DNA of 64,000 nucleotides from JAVVHH01 sp963835135. Its GTDB lineage: Bacteria; Pseudomonadota; Alphaproteobacteria; Acetobacterales; Acetobacteraceae. This document shows positions 17,165 through 26,080 of this stretch, in pieces. The notes under the pieces are model-generated. The model saw nothing but the letters and a program-made list of their open reading frames with translations. It did no database searches and was not told the DNA's origin. Position numbers and translations under genes: made by a program. The DNA is taken from contig CAWIEF010000005.1 of assembly GCA_963835135.1 (NCBI GenBank), positions 248,001 to 312,000 of the forward strand, written 5' to 3'. How positions within the stretch are numbered: position 1 is the stretch's first letter; each line of letters starts with the position of its first letter.

Positions 17165-18481
17165 CTACTCGGCCGCCATTGGCAGGCCCGCCGAACCATG
17201 CGACCGCTTATACGCCGCGATCCGCTGCTCCATCTCCGGCCGAAAATGCCGGATCAGCCCCTGCACCGGCCAGGCCGCCGCATCGCCCAGCGCGCAGATC
17301 GTGTGACCCTCGATCTGCCGGGTCACCTGATCGAGCATATCGATTTCGGACGGCTCGGCCCGGCCTTCGACCATCCGCGTCATCACCCGCATCAACCACC
17401 CGGTGCCCTCGCGGCACGGCGTGCACTGTCCGCAGCTCTCATGCTTGTAGAACACGCTCAACCGCTGGATCGCCTTGATGATGTCGGTCGACTTGTCCAT
17501 CACCATCACCGCCGCCGTCCCCAGCCCGGATTTCGCGTCCCGCAGGCTGTCGAAATCCATCAGCACCGTGTCGCAGATCGACTTCGGCAACACCGGCACC
17601 GACGACCCGCCTGGGATCACCGCCAGCAGGTTGTCCCACCCGCCGCGCACGCCCCCAGCATAGGTCTCGATCAGCTCACGCAACGGAATGCCCAGCTCTT
17701 CCTCGACGTTGCACGGCTTGTTCACGTGCCCCGAGATGCAGAAGATTTTCGTGCCGCTGTTCTTCGGCCGCCCCAGTGCCGCGAACCACCCGCCGCCGCG
17801 ACGCAGGATCGTCGGCACCACCGCGATCGTCTCGACGTTGTTGACCGTCGTCGGGCACCCGTACAGCCCCACCGCCGCCGGGAACGGCGGCTTCAGCCGC
17901 GGCATCCCCTTCTTGCCCTCGAGGCTCTCGATCAGCGCCGTCTCTTCCCCGCAGATATACGCCCCCGCCCCGCGATGGACGTAGATCTCGCAATTATACC
18001 CGGACCCGCACGCGTTCTCGCCGATCAGCCCGGCCTCGTAACACTCCGCCACCGCCCGCTCGAGCGCCACCGCCTCGTTGTAATACTCGCCGCGGATGTA
18101 GATGTAGCAAGCCGACGCCCCCATCGCGAAGCTCGCGATCAGGCATCCCTCGATCAGCTTGTGCGGGTCGTGCCGGATGATGTCCCGGTCCTTGCACGTC
18201 CCCGGCTCGCTCTCGTCCGCATTCACCACCAGATAGCTCGGCCGCCCGTCCGGCGCCGCCTGTTTCGGCATGAACGACCACTTCATCCCCGTCGGGAACC
18301 CGGCCCCACCCCGCCCGCGCAGCCCAGAATCCTTCATCTCCTGGATGATCGCATCCCGTCCGCGCGCAATGATCGCCGCCGTATCCGCCCAGTCGCCCCG
18401 CTCGCGGGCACCGTCCAGAAAAGGATCGTGCTGCCCATACAGGTTGGTGAAAATGCGGTCCTTGTCAGCCAGCATGGCCAT
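17165..18481 (-). CDS. nuoF: NADH-quinone oxidoreductase subunit F
   Basis: Binds NADH and FMN and the N3 4Fe-4S cluster. The 438-residue product has the nucleotide and flavin loops GLRGRGGAGFPTGMKWSF and GAGAYICGEETALIESLEGK, and the cluster ligands ESCGQCTPCREGTGW with a later Cys in HTICALGDAAAW. The start overlaps nuoE by 17 nt; an ATG two codons in is an alternative. Confidence 0.96.
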   Translation of the reverse strand: MAMLADKDRIFTNLYGQHDPFLDGARERGDWADTAAIIARGRDAIIQEMKDSGLRGRGGAGFPTGMKWSFMPKQAAPDGRPSYLVVNADESEPGTCKDRDIIRHDPHKLIEGCLIASFAMGASACYIYIRGEYYNEAVALERAVAECYEAGLIGENACGSGYNCEIYVHRGAGAYICGEETALIESLEGKKGMPRLKPPFPAAVGLYGCPTTVNNVETIAVVPTILRRGGGWFAALGRPKNSGTKIFCISGHVNKPCNVEEELGIPLRELIETYAGGVRGGWDNLLAVIPGGSSVPVLPKSICDTVLMDFDSLRDAKSGLGTAAVMVMDKSTDIIKAIQRLSVFYKHESCGQCTPCREGTGWLMRVMTRMVEGRAEPSEIDMLDQVTRQIEGHTICALGDAAAWPVQGLIRHFRPEMEQRIAAYKRSHGSAGLPMAAE

Positions 18482-19157
18482 CCACCTCCAGAAGCGTCGT
18501 CGGTCCGCCTTCCGGCGCCGACGTCACGCGCCCGATCGTCGACCCCGGCCTCGGCCGCTCGCCCCGCCGCAGCGCTTGCAACAACTCCCGCGTCCGCGCG
18601 TAGTCGAGGTCCTCGTAGTAATCGTCGTCCACCTGGAGGATCGGCGCGTTCACGCACGCCCCCAGGCACTCGACCTCCGATAGCGTGAACATCCCGTCCG
18701 CCGAGGTCTGCTTGTACCCCGTCACCCCCGCCTCGTCGCGACAAGCCCGCGCGATCTCGTCCGACCCCCGCAACCAGCACGGCGTCGTCCCGCACACCTG
18801 CAGGTGGACCCGCCCGATCGGCTCCATGTTGAACATGAAGTAGAACGTTGCGACCTCGTACACGCGGATCGGCGGCATGCCAAGCCGGGCCGCGACCACG
18901 TCCATCGCCACCCGCGGCACCCAGGCGCTATGCGTCAGCCGCCCCATCTGCCGCTGCACGATATACAGCAGCGGCAGCACCGCGCTCGCCTTCCGCGCCG
19001 GCGGATACTTCTTCAGCGTCCACTCGATGTCCCGCTCGCTCTCCGCGTCGAACGCGAAGCTCGCCGGCTCCTCCTTCATGTCCGCCAGCGGCGTGAGGCC
19101 GATGTCGGACGCGCCGAGCGCCGCCGACCCGGCCATGATGTCGTTGCTGTTCGCCAT
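18465..19157 (-). CDS. nuoE: NADH-quinone oxidoreductase subunit E
   Basis: Thioredoxin-fold subunit with the N1a 2Fe-2S cluster held by Cys 122, 127, 164 and 168 (VCGTTPCWLRG and ECLGACVNAP). At 230 residues it is at the upper end of the family because of about 35 extra residues at each end. It is placed 5 nt after nuoD and overlaps nuoF. Confidence 0.95.
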   Translation of the reverse strand: MANSNDIMAGSAALGASDIGLTPLADMKEEPASFAFDAESERDIEWTLKKYPPARKASAVLPLLYIVQRQMGRLTHSAWVPRVAMDVVAARLGMPPIRVYEVATFYFMFNMEPIGRVHLQVCGTTPCWLRGSDEIARACRDEAGVTGYKQTSADGMFTLSEVECLGACVNAPILQVDDDYYEDLDYARTRELLQALRRGERPRPGSTIGRVTSAPEGGPTTLLEVDGHAG

Positions 19158-19162
19158 GCCTA

Positions 19163-20419
19163 CTACCTGTCGATCTCGCCGAACACCACGTCGAGCGACC
19201 CGATGATCGCCACCGCATCAGCCAGCATGTGCCGCCGCGACATGTGCTCGATCGCCTGCAGGAACGCGAACCCGGTCGGCCGGATCTTGCACCGATACGG
19301 CCGGTTGCTCCCGTCGGCGACCAGATACACGCCGAACTCCCCCTTCGGGCTCTCGGTCGCCGTATACGTCGCCCCCGCCGGGACGTGATAGCCTTCGGTG
19401 TATAGCTTGAAATGGTGGATCAGCGCCTCCATCGAGCGCTTCATCTCCTGCCGCTTCGGCGGCGTGAACTTGTTGTCCTGGATCCGCACCGGTCCCGCCG
19501 GCAGCCGCGCCAGGCACTGCTTGATGATCGCCACGCTCTGCCGCATCTCCTGCATCCGCACGAGATACCGGTCGTAGCAATCCCCGTTTCGCCCGACCGG
19601 GATGTCGAACTCGACCTGGTCATACATCTCATACGGCTGCGACTTGCGCAGATCCCATGCCACGCCGCTCGCCCGCAACGGCGGCCCCGAGAAGCCCCAG
19701 GCCAGCGCGTCCTCCGGCGTCATCACGCCGATGTCGACCGTGCGCTGCTTCCAGATCCGGTTGGCCGTCAGCAACTCCGACAACTCGTCGCAGAATTTGG
19801 GGAACCGCTCCGCCCACGCCGCGATCCGGTCCGTCAACCCGTCCGGCAGGTCGCGGTTGACGCCACCCGCCCGGAAATAGTTCGCATGCAGCCGCGCGCC
19901 CGACGCGTCATCGTAGAACTCGAGCAGATGCTCGCGCTCCTCGAACCCCCACAGGCTCGGCGTGATCGCCCCCACGTCGAGCGCATACGTCGTGATGTTC
20001 AGCAGATGGTTCAGGATGCGCGTGATCTCGGCGAACATCGTCCGGATCCACTGCGCCCGCGGCGGCGGCGTGATCCCGAGCAACTTCTCCTGCGCCAGCA
20101 CCCAGGTGTGCTCCATGCACATCGGGCTCACGTAATCGAGCCGGTCGAAATACGGGTTCGACTGCAGGTAGCTCTTGTACTCCATCAGCTTCTCGGTGCC
20201 GCGATGCAGCAGCCCAATATGCGGATCGGCCCGCTCGACCACCTCGCCGTCCATCTCGAGGATCAGCCGCAACACACCATGCGCCGCCGGATGCTGCGGC
20301 CCGAAATTGATCGTGTGGTTGTCGACCTCGATCACCTTGCTGGTGTTGCTCGACCTCTCGCCCGGCGTGGTCGGTCCGCCCCCGGCATGCACCCGGCTCT
20401 TGACGATGTCTTCGCTCAT
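19163..20419 (-). CDS. nuoD: NADH-quinone oxidoreductase subunit D
   Basis: The 49-kDa subunit at the quinone site, related to the hydrogenase large subunit. The ATG at 20419 gives a 418-residue protein beginning MSEDIVKSRVHAGG; it overlaps the nuoC stop by 4 nt. Family motifs are NFGPQHPAAHGVLRLILEM near 36-54, HRGTEKLMEYKSY, and at the C-terminus GFAFLQAIEHMSRRHMLAD, all typical. The frame stays open upstream to 20884, but that part is nuoC in another frame. Confidence 0.96.
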   Translation of the reverse strand: MSEDIVKSRVHAGGGPTTPGERSSNTSKVIEVDNHTINFGPQHPAAHGVLRLILEMDGEVVERADPHIGLLHRGTEKLMEYKSYLQSNPYFDRLDYVSPMCMEHTWVLAQEKLLGITPPPRAQWIRTMFAEITRILNHLLNITTYALDVGAITPSLWGFEEREHLLEFYDDASGARLHANYFRAGGVNRDLPDGLTDRIAAWAERFPKFCDELSELLTANRIWKQRTVDIGVMTPEDALAWGFSGPPLRASGVAWDLRKSQPYEMYDQVEFDIPVGRNGDCYDRYLVRMQEMRQSVAIIKQCLARLPAGPVRIQDNKFTPPKRQEMKRSMEALIHHFKLYTEGYHVPAGATYTATESPKGEFGVYLVADGSNRPYRCKIRPTGFAFLQAIEHMSRRHMLADAVAIIGSLDVVFGEIDR

Positions 20420-21081
20420 GGCTTGACCTCCGGCACCGGCGGCGCCGGCCGCCGTCCCTTGCGCGCCTCGTGCGTCTTCTCGTCGCCCGGCAGCGTCACC
20501 ATCCCCTCCCACGGCGACACGAAGTCGAAATTGCGGAAGTCGGCCGTCAGCGACACCTTCTCGTTGACCACCTGCTTGCGCTCTTCGTCCCACCGCACCT
20601 CGACATACCCCGTCAGCGGAAAGTCCTTGCGCAGCGGGTGCCCGTCGAACCCGTAATCGGTCAGGATCCGCCGATGATCCGGCTGACCCGCGAAGTGGAT
20701 CCCGAACAGGTCCCATGCCTCGCGCTCGAACCACGTCGCCACCGGCCAGATCGGCCAGCTGCTCGGCACCGGCGTCTGGTCGTCCGTCCGCACGATCACC
20801 CGGATGCGCCAGTTCTTGCTCACGCTCAGCAGGTTGTAGACCACGTCGAACCGCTCCTCGCGCTCCGGCCAATCCACCCCGCAAATGTCCATCAGTTGCT
20901 CGAACCCGAACCGCGCGTCGTCCCGCAGCGTCCGCAGCACCGTCTCCAACTGCTCGCGATGCGCATGCAGCACCACCTCGTCCAGGTCGAGGCTCACGCG
21001 CTCCACGCCCGGCAGCCCCAGCACCAGCGTGCGCAGCTCCGCTCCGGTCGCAGCGACCACCTCGCCCACGGCCTCAGCCAC
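20416..21081 (-). CDS. nuoC: NADH-quinone oxidoreductase subunit C
   Basis: The 30-kDa subunit of the peripheral arm. Signature segments are WFEREAWDLFGIHFAGQPD, RRILTDYGFDGHPLRKDFPL and GYVEVRWDEERKQV. No ATG is placed correctly, so the GTG at 21081 is chosen, which overlaps the last codons of nuoB by 8 nt and gives 221 residues beginning VAEAVGEVV; a GTG five codons later is possible. It is separate from nuoD, unlike the fused nuoCD of enterobacteria. Confidence 0.93.
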   Translation of the reverse strand: MAEAVGEVVAATGAELRTLVLGLPGVERVSLDLDEVVLHAHREQLETVLRTLRDDARFGFEQLMDICGVDWPEREERFDVVYNLLSVSKNWRIRVIVRTDDQTPVPSSWPIWPVATWFEREAWDLFGIHFAGQPDHRRILTDYGFDGHPLRKDFPLTGYVEVRWDEERKQVVNEKVSLTADFRNFDFVSPWEGMVTLPGDEKTHEARKGRRPAPPVPEVKP

Positions 21082-21628
21082 GAACGATCGTCCCGGTCCG
21101 CCGGATCTTCTTCTGCAGCTGCAGGATGCCGTACACCAGCGCCTCCGCCGTCGGCGGGCAGCCCGGCACATACACGTCCACCGGCACGATCCGATCGCAC
21201 CCGCGCACCACCGAATAGCTGTAATGGTAGTAGCCGCCCCCGTTGGCGCAGCTCCCCATCGAGATCACCCAGCGCGGCTCCGGCATTTGGTCGTACACCT
21301 TGCGCAGCGCCGGCGCCATCTTGTTGGTCAGCGTCCCGGCCACGATCATCACGTCGGACTGCCGCGGCGATGCCCGCGGGATCACCCCGAACCGATCCAG
21401 GTCATACCGCGGCATGTAGGCGTGGATCATCTCCACCGCGCAGCATGCCAGCCCGAACGTCATCGGCCACAGCGACCCGGTTCGCGCCCAGTTCACCACC
21501 TTGTCCAGGTTCGCAACCACGAAACCCTTGTCGGCGACCTCGCCGGTGATGCCCTTGACGACCGCATCCTGCTCCGGGCCCGGCGGCAACTCGAACCGGT
21601 TCCAGGCAATGTCTGTCGAGGCACTCAT
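21074..21628 (-). CDS. nuoB: NADH-quinone oxidoreductase subunit B
   Basis: Carries the N2 4Fe-4S cluster that passes electrons to quinone. In the 184-residue product Cys 62 and 63 (LACCAVEM), Cys 127 (SMGSCANGGG) and Cys 157 (VPGCPPTAEA) are the ligands. The ATG at 21628 lies 4 nt after the nuoA stop; upstream in-frame sequence to 21985 is nuoA in another frame. Confidence 0.96.
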   Translation of the reverse strand: MSASTDIAWNRFELPPGPEQDAVVKGITGEVADKGFVVANLDKVVNWARTGSLWPMTFGLACCAVEMIHAYMPRYDLDRFGVIPRASPRQSDVMIVAGTLTNKMAPALRKVYDQMPEPRWVISMGSCANGGGYYHYSYSVVRGCDRIVPVDVYVPGCPPTAEALVYGILQLQKKIRRTGTIVRG

Positions 21629-21632
21629 GCGC

Positions 21633-21995
21633 CTACTCCCACTCCAGTGCGCCCTTGCACCACTCATAGATGAAGCCGACCGTAAGCACCGCAAGGAAGC
21701 CGAGCATCGACAGGAACCCGAACACGCCGATATCACCGAGCGAAATCGCCCACGGGAACAAAAACGCAACCTCAAGGTCGAAAATGATGAACAGGATCGC
21801 CACCAGGTAGAAGCGCACGTCGAACTTCCGCCGTGCGTCGTCGAACGGCTCGAACCCGCATTCGTACGCCGATAGCTTCTCCGGATACGGTTTCTGCTGC
21901 GCGGCGAGCAAAGACCCCGCAACCATCGCCACCGCAATGAAACCGCCGATGGCCAGAAAAACCAGGATCGGAAAATAATCGGCAAGGAATGGCAT
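21633..21995 (-). CDS. nuoA: NADH-quinone oxidoreductase subunit A
   Basis: Three-helix membrane subunit of 120 residues and the first gene of the complex I operon. It has the family loop KLSAYECGFEPFDDARRKFDVRFYL (about residues 39-63), whose cysteine lies near the quinone site. A good ribosome binding site, GAAGGAA, precedes the ATG at 21995. The tRNA-Asp gene lies 122 nt upstream on the same strand. Confidence 0.96.
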   Translation of the reverse strand: MPFLADYFPILVFLAIGGFIAVAMVAGSLLAAQQKPYPEKLSAYECGFEPFDDARRKFDVRFYLVAILFIIFDLEVAFLFPWAISLGDIGVFGFLSMLGFLAVLTVGFIYEWCKGALEWE

Positions 21996-22117
21996 TCTCT
22001 ATTCCTTCACACGGCCCTGAAGCCGCCTGCGCTGCACTGCGGCATATAGTCGCAAGCGCGGCTACAGGCCATAGCTGCCGCAAACACGCCCACAATTCTA
22101 CAAAGAGAGGCTGCCGC

Positions 22118-22194
<77 letters not shown>

Positions 22195-22364
22195 AGCGGC
22201 AGGGCGCACCCTCTAATCCCCCCCCGAACCCCCGTCAACCCAGTCCCGGTATGCGTTCATGCGCCGCGCAGCGCCGCGCCAAGCACACCCTACCTGGACC
22301 GCCGCGTACAACACCGCCCGAACAACCGCTTGACTCCCAAACCCAACAAGTTCTCCTTTCGTTC

Positions 22365-22976
22365 ATGTCCGACGCCACCCCACTCCCCGATGAACTCGAC
22401 GACGCCGCCTGCAAGCGCGCTCTCGCCGTCCTCGTCGACGTCGGCTCCGCCCTCGCCCTCGAATGCAAGACCCCCGGACCCGACGCCGGTCTCGCCGAAC
22501 GCGCCAAAGCCTTCGAGCGCGTCGCCCTCGCCGTCCGCCGCACCGTCCTCCTCTTCCAGCACCTCAAGGCCACCCTCGTCGCCCCCGAACGGCGCGAGCT
22601 CCAGGCCCGCAAGGAGATTATCCGCGAAGTCGAAGACGCCATCGAAATCAAAGCCGACCCGGCCGACGCCGACGCCCTCCGCGTCGAACTCGTCGAGCGC
22701 CTCGAAAGCCTAGATTTCGCCGACGACCTCGCCCACCGGTCCCCCGCCGACCTCATCCGCGAGCTCTGCAGCGACCTCGGCCTCGTCACCAACTTCTCCG
22801 GCCGCCCTCTCCACCGCCGCCGCACCCCCGACGACATCGCCATCCTCTGCGCTCAGGCCGCCGCCCACACCCGGCGACCTCCCCCCGATCCCGCCTCAGG
22901 CGCCGCTCGTCTCCCTCTCCCTCCCGGAAAGGAGCGGGCTGAGGGCCCGACAACCAAGCGAAACCTTCCTCACTGA
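22365..22976 (+). CDS. Uncharacterised 203-residue protein
   Basis: I do not recognise this gene. The third codon position is nearly always C or G, as in the real genes around it, which supports coding. The ATG at 22365 starts MSDATPLPDELDDAACKRAL; the open frame upstream to 22251 looks random. The product is mostly helical in appearance, charged and soluble, with ERVALAVRRTVLLFQHLK (about 55-75), and ARKEIIREVEDAIEIK. The last 30 residues (from about 175) are translated from a copy of the palindromic repeat and look unrelated to the body, so the original stop may have been lost. It is followed after 106 nt by a phage-like gene on the same strand. Confidence 0.55.
   Translation: MSDATPLPDELDDAACKRALAVLVDVGSALALECKTPGPDAGLAERAKAFERVALAVRRTVLLFQHLKATLVAPERRELQARKEIIREVEDAIEIKADPADADALRVELVERLESLDFADDLAHRSPADLIRELCSDLGLVTNFSGRPLHRRRTPDDIAILCAQAAAHTRRPPPDPASGAARLPLPPGKERAEGPTTKRNLPH
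22911..22947. repeat. Degenerate CCCTCTCC repeat inside the end of the 22365 gene
   Basis: CTCCCTCTCCCTCCCGGAAAGGAGCGGGCTGAGGGC is a diverged copy of the dispersed palindrome (here written in pieces: CTCCCTCTCC, CTCCCGGAAAGGAGCGGG, CTGAGGGC). It is read in frame as the C-terminal RLPLPPGKERAEG of the uncharacterised protein. Confidence 0.6.
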
Positions 22977-23020
22977 CCCCGATCGACCTTCGATCCTTCA
23001 CCTGCCCGCCCCTCTCTCCA

Positions 23021-23053
23021 CCCTCTCCCGCCGGAAGAGGGCTGGGGTGGGGG
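23021..23053. repeat. CCCTCTCC palindromic repeat copy
   Basis: CCCTCTCCCGCCGGAAGAGGG followed by a GGGGTGGGGG tail (in pieces: CCCTCTCCCG, CCGGAAGAGGG, CTGGGGTGGGGG). It ends 30 nt before the start of the gp10-like gene at 23083. Confidence 0.75.
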
Positions 23054-23082
23054 CGCCCCCGCTGGACCCACGCGAGCGCCCC

Positions 23083-23481
23083 ATGAAACTCTCCATCCAA
23101 GGCCTCTCTGGACTCCGCGCCCGCCTCGACCGCCTCCGCCCCGAAGACATCCTCGCCACCGCCCTCGCCGACCAAGCCGAGCGCCTCGCCCAATCCGTCC
23201 GCGACACCCTCGCCGAACCCCAGGGCAGCGGCGCCCACGACCAGCCCTGGCGTCGCACCGGCGCCCTCCACGACAGCATCGCGTCCACCGCCTCCGGCCT
23301 CGAAGCCGCCGTCGGCAGCAACGACCCGGCCGCCGCCCCCCAAGAAATGGGCACCTCCCGCATCCCCCCACGTCCCTTCCTCGCCCCCGCCGCCGCCGCA
23401 ATGGGCCAAAACATGGCTCAAGCGGTCGCAGAAGCGGCGGTGGCCGCTATCAAGGGCGAGACGAAAGCAATCTCACAATGA
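23083..23481 (+). CDS. HK97 gp10-like phage tail-completion protein, orphan
   Basis: The 132-residue product starts MKLSIQGLSGLRARLDRL and has the gp10 plan: an N-terminal helix, then PWRRTGALHDSI (about 62-73), a small strand-rich core with AAVGSND, and a C-terminal segment MGTSRIPPRPFLAPA followed by a long alanine-rich helix. The RTGALHDSI and PPRPFL motifs are typical of the HK97 gp10 family, which closes the head-tail joint in siphophages. No other structural phage gene is nearby. The ATG at 23083 is preferred over an upstream start at 23047, which lies in the repeat. It may be a domesticated remnant. Confidence 0.65.
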   Translation: MKLSIQGLSGLRARLDRLRPEDILATALADQAERLAQSVRDTLAEPQGSGAHDQPWRRTGALHDSIASTASGLEAAVGSNDPAAAPQEMGTSRIPPRPFLAPAAAAMGQNMAQAVAEAAVAAIKGETKAISQ

Positions 23482-23636
23482 TCGTGATGCAACTCACCCA
23501 GTGATCAGGCATGCTGGCTCACAGGTGATCCATATCTCACCGAGATAGGTCCTATTTGGAGACGAACTAATTATAAACCTTTATTGGTAGCTGACTTCCG
23601 TCTTTCAGCTAGTGATTGGCCAACTCGCGCGGAACC
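23482..23636. other. AT-richer spacer without a gene
   Basis: This 155-nt stretch is clearly less GC-rich than its surroundings. It has two small hairpins (ATCTCACCGAGAT near 23534 and TAGCTGA...TCAGCTA at 23588-23611) and no reading frame or clear promoter. It lies where related genomes usually have rpsA after cmk. A weak terminator for cmk or for the gp10-like gene is possible. Confidence 0.5.
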
Positions 23637-24266
23637 TCACATCCCACCACTTCCCTGCCGCCCGCGCACAACGTCCATCGCCCGCGCAAACGCCCCCTCC
23701 GCATCCAACCCCGTCGTATCGATCACCACCGCATCCCCCGCCGCCTGCAACGGCGCTACCCCCCGCGTGCTGTCCCGCTCGTCGCGCTCCCGCATCTCCG
23801 CCTCCACCGCCGCCAAATCACCCGCCCCGCCCAGCTCCGCCCATCGCCGCCGCGCCCGCGCGCCTAAATCCGCCGTCACGAACAACTTCACCGCCGCCTC
23901 CGGAAACACCACCGTCCCGATGTCCCGCCCATCCAGCACCGCCCCTGTCTCCCCCGGAAACCGCCGCTGAAACGCCAGCAGAGCCGCCCGCACCCCCGCA
24001 TGCCGCGCCACCGCGCTCGATGCCGCATCCGCCACCGGCCCGCGCAGATCCCCCCGCGCCAGATCCCCCGCCACCAACGCCCGCGCCTGCGCCTCGGCCG
24101 CCGCCGCATCCGCCGGGTCGCCGCCTGCATCCAGCACGCGCCGCCCCACCGCCCGATACAGCAACCCGGTATCCAAATGCGGCAACCCCAGCGCCGCCGC
24201 CAGCCGCCGCGCCAGCGTCCCCTTCCCCGCCGCCGCCGGACCATCGATCGCCACAACGATCGTCAT
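23637..24266 (-). CDS. cmk: Cytidylate kinase
   Basis: Phosphorylates CMP and dCMP. The 209-residue product begins MTIVVAIDGPAAAGKGTLA with the P-loop GPAAAGKGT at 9-17, has LDTGLLYRAVG and the family signature GRDIGTVVFPEA near 130-141, and ends in DTTGLDAEGAFARAMDVV. The ATG at 24266 was chosen because the upstream extension to 24314 is not homologous in look. It follows aroA after 28 nt. The usual downstream neighbour rpsA is absent. Confidence 0.93.
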   Translation of the reverse strand: MTIVVAIDGPAAAGKGTLARRLAAALGLPHLDTGLLYRAVGRRVLDAGGDPADAAAAEAQARALVAGDLARGDLRGPVADAASSAVARHAGVRAALLAFQRRFPGETGAVLDGRDIGTVVFPEAAVKLFVTADLGARARRRWAELGGAGDLAAVEAEMRERDERDSTRGVAPLQAAGDAVVIDTTGLDAEGAFARAMDVVRGRQGSGGM

Positions 24267-24294
24267 CACCGATCCATGGCAATCACCAACGGCG

Positions 24295-25623
24295 TCAAGA
24301 GATCGATGCGCCAAGCCCCTGCATCAGCGCCACGAACCCCGGAAAGCTCGTCGCGATGAACCCTGTATCGTCGATCCGCACCGGCGCCGCCGTCATCAGC
24401 CCCAGCACCACCGCGCTCATCGCGATCCGGTGGTCCATCTGCGTCATCACCAGCCCGCCCCCCGCCGGCGTGCCCCGCCCATGCACCACCAGCGTATCCC
24501 CCTCGATCTCGACCTTCACCCCGTTCCCATCCAGCATCGCCGCCGTCGCCGCCAGCCGGTCGCTCTCCTTGACCCGCAACTCCCCCAACCCATGCATCCG
24601 CGTCACCCCCGACGCCGCCGCCGCCGCCACCGCCAACACCGGATATTCGTCGATCATGCTCGGCGCCCGCTCCGCCGGCACCTCGATCCCCCGTAACCCG
24701 GTCTGCACCACCGTCACATCCCCAACATCCTCCCCACCCTCGACCCGGCGCCCATCGATCCTCACATCCGCGCCCATCTCCTGCAGCGTCACCAACAGCC
24801 CCGTCCGCCCCGCGTTCAGCGCCACCCCCCGCACCGTCACCCGCGACCCCGGCACCACGGCCGCCGCCACCAACGGAAACGCCGCCGACGACGGATCCCC
24901 CGGCACCACCACGTCCGCACCCCGCAACTCCGGCTGCCCCCGAACCGACGCGATCCGCCCCCGTCCTCTCGGCTCCACCGTCACCTCCGCCCCGAAATGC
25001 CGCAGCATCCGCTCCGTATGGTCCCGCGTCGCCTCCCGCTCCTCCACCCGCGTCCACCCCGGCGCGTTCAACCCGGCCAGCAGCACCGCCGACTTCACCT
25101 GCGCCGACGGCACCGGCACCACATACTCCAGCGGCAGCGCCGACCGCGCGCCCTGGATCGCCAGCGGCAACCGCCCCCCGTCGCGCCCGGAGAACACCGC
25201 CCCCGACTGCGCCAACGGCTCCGTCACCCGCCGCATCGGCCGCCGCCGCAGGCTCGCATCGCCCGTCATCACCGCGAACAGGTCATGCGTCGCCAGGATC
25301 CCGCACAGCAGCCGCGCCGCCGTCCCCGAATTGCCCATGTCCAGCACGTCGTCCGGCTCCCGCAGCCCGCCGACGCCACGCCCGGACACCCTCCAGCGCC
25401 CCTCCGCCGCACGCTCGACCGACGCTCCCAGCGCCCGCATCGCCGTCGCCGTCCGCAGCACGTCCTCGCCCTCGAGCAGCCCGGTGATCACGCTCTCCCC
25501 GACCGCCAGCCCGGCGAACATCAACGCCCGATGGCTGATGCTCTTGTCCCCCGGCACGCTGATCGTGCCCGATAGAGACGCCTCGGGGCGGCGGGATGCG
25601 AGGGGGCGGAGCGCTTGATCCAT
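24295..25623 (-). CDS. aroA: 3-phosphoshikimate 1-carboxyvinyltransferase
   Basis: EPSP synthase of the shikimate pathway, joining shikimate-3-phosphate and phosphoenolpyruvate. The ATG at 25623 gives 442 residues. Motifs are SVPGDKSISHRALMFAGLA (about 22-40), LDMGNSGTAARLLCGIL (about 89-105), DEYPVLAVAAA near 320, and GLGELRVKESDRL. The GDKSISHR start with Lys and the NSGTAAR loop hold the substrate. It is divergent from the TIGR02300 gene, 110 nt apart, a pairing common in alphaproteobacteria. Confidence 0.95.
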   Translation of the reverse strand: MDQALRPLASRRPEASLSGTISVPGDKSISHRALMFAGLAVGESVITGLLEGEDVLRTATAMRALGASVERAAEGRWRVSGRGVGGLREPDDVLDMGNSGTAARLLCGILATHDLFAVMTGDASLRRRPMRRVTEPLAQSGAVFSGRDGGRLPLAIQGARSALPLEYVVPVPSAQVKSAVLLAGLNAPGWTRVEEREATRDHTERMLRHFGAEVTVEPRGRGRIASVRGQPELRGADVVVPGDPSSAAFPLVAAAVVPGSRVTVRGVALNAGRTGLLVTLQEMGADVRIDGRRVEGGEDVGDVTVVQTGLRGIEVPAERAPSMIDEYPVLAVAAAAASGVTRMHGLGELRVKESDRLAATAAMLDGNGVKVEIEGDTLVVHGRGTPAGGGLVMTQMDHRIAMSAVVLGLMTAAPVRIDDTGFIATSFPGFVALMQGLGASIS

Positions 25624-25733
25624 GCCGGCGCGCTTACCATGCGGTGGCCCGCTGCGACAGCGCATGTTTGACAGCGCGCCCCAGCAATGGCATGGGCCGC
25701 CCCCTTCCTTATCAGAGAGCGTTCGAGAGCGAG

Positions 25734-26072
25734 ATGGCCAAGCCCGAACTCGGCACCAAGCGGACCTGCGTCAACGACGGCATCCGTTTCTATGACCTGA
25801 ACAAGGTCCCCGCGATTTGCCCGAAATGCGGCACCGAGCAGCCGCAGGAGCAACCGCGCCTCCGCCGCGCCGGGGGCAACGTCCTCGAAGACAAGCGTCC
25901 CCTCAAGAAGGTGCCCGCACCCGGACTCGAGGACGCCGACACGGACGTCGAGGTGGCCGACGAGGAAGAGGGCGAGGACGTCCTGGAGGACACCTCCGAC
26001 CTCGAGGACGAGGCCGACCCGATCGGCACCGACATCGAAGTCGAACCCGAAACCGACGACAAGGACCTCTAA
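25734..26072 (+). CDS. TIGR02300 (FYDLN acid) family protein
   Basis: A 112-residue protein of unknown function that is widespread in alphaproteobacteria. It begins MAKPELGTKRTCVNDGIRFYDLNK, and has a zinc-ribbon-like set of cysteines (Cys 12 and CPKCG near 30-33), then a very acidic tail from about residue 60 rich in Glu and Asp. The FYDLN motif gives the family its name. The ATG at 25734 is preceded by GAGCGAG, a weak ribosome binding site. It is divergent from aroA, as in many relatives. Confidence 0.9.
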   Translation: MAKPELGTKRTCVNDGIRFYDLNKVPAICPKCGTEQPQEQPRLRRAGGNVLEDKRPLKKVPAPGLEDADTDVEVADEEEGEDVLEDTSDLEDEADPIGTDIEVEPETDDKDL

Positions 26073-26080
26073 CCCCTGCC

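Noticed and set aside
15551..18688. A 1,045-codon open frame on the plus strand opposite nuoG, nuoF and nuoE
   Set aside because: It is Arg/Pro/His-rich shadow reading of high-GC coding DNA; the minus-strand proteins are unmistakable complex I subunits.
23588..23611. Hairpin after cmk as a rho-independent terminator
   Set aside because: Only a 7-bp stem with a 10-nt loop and no T-run on either strand.
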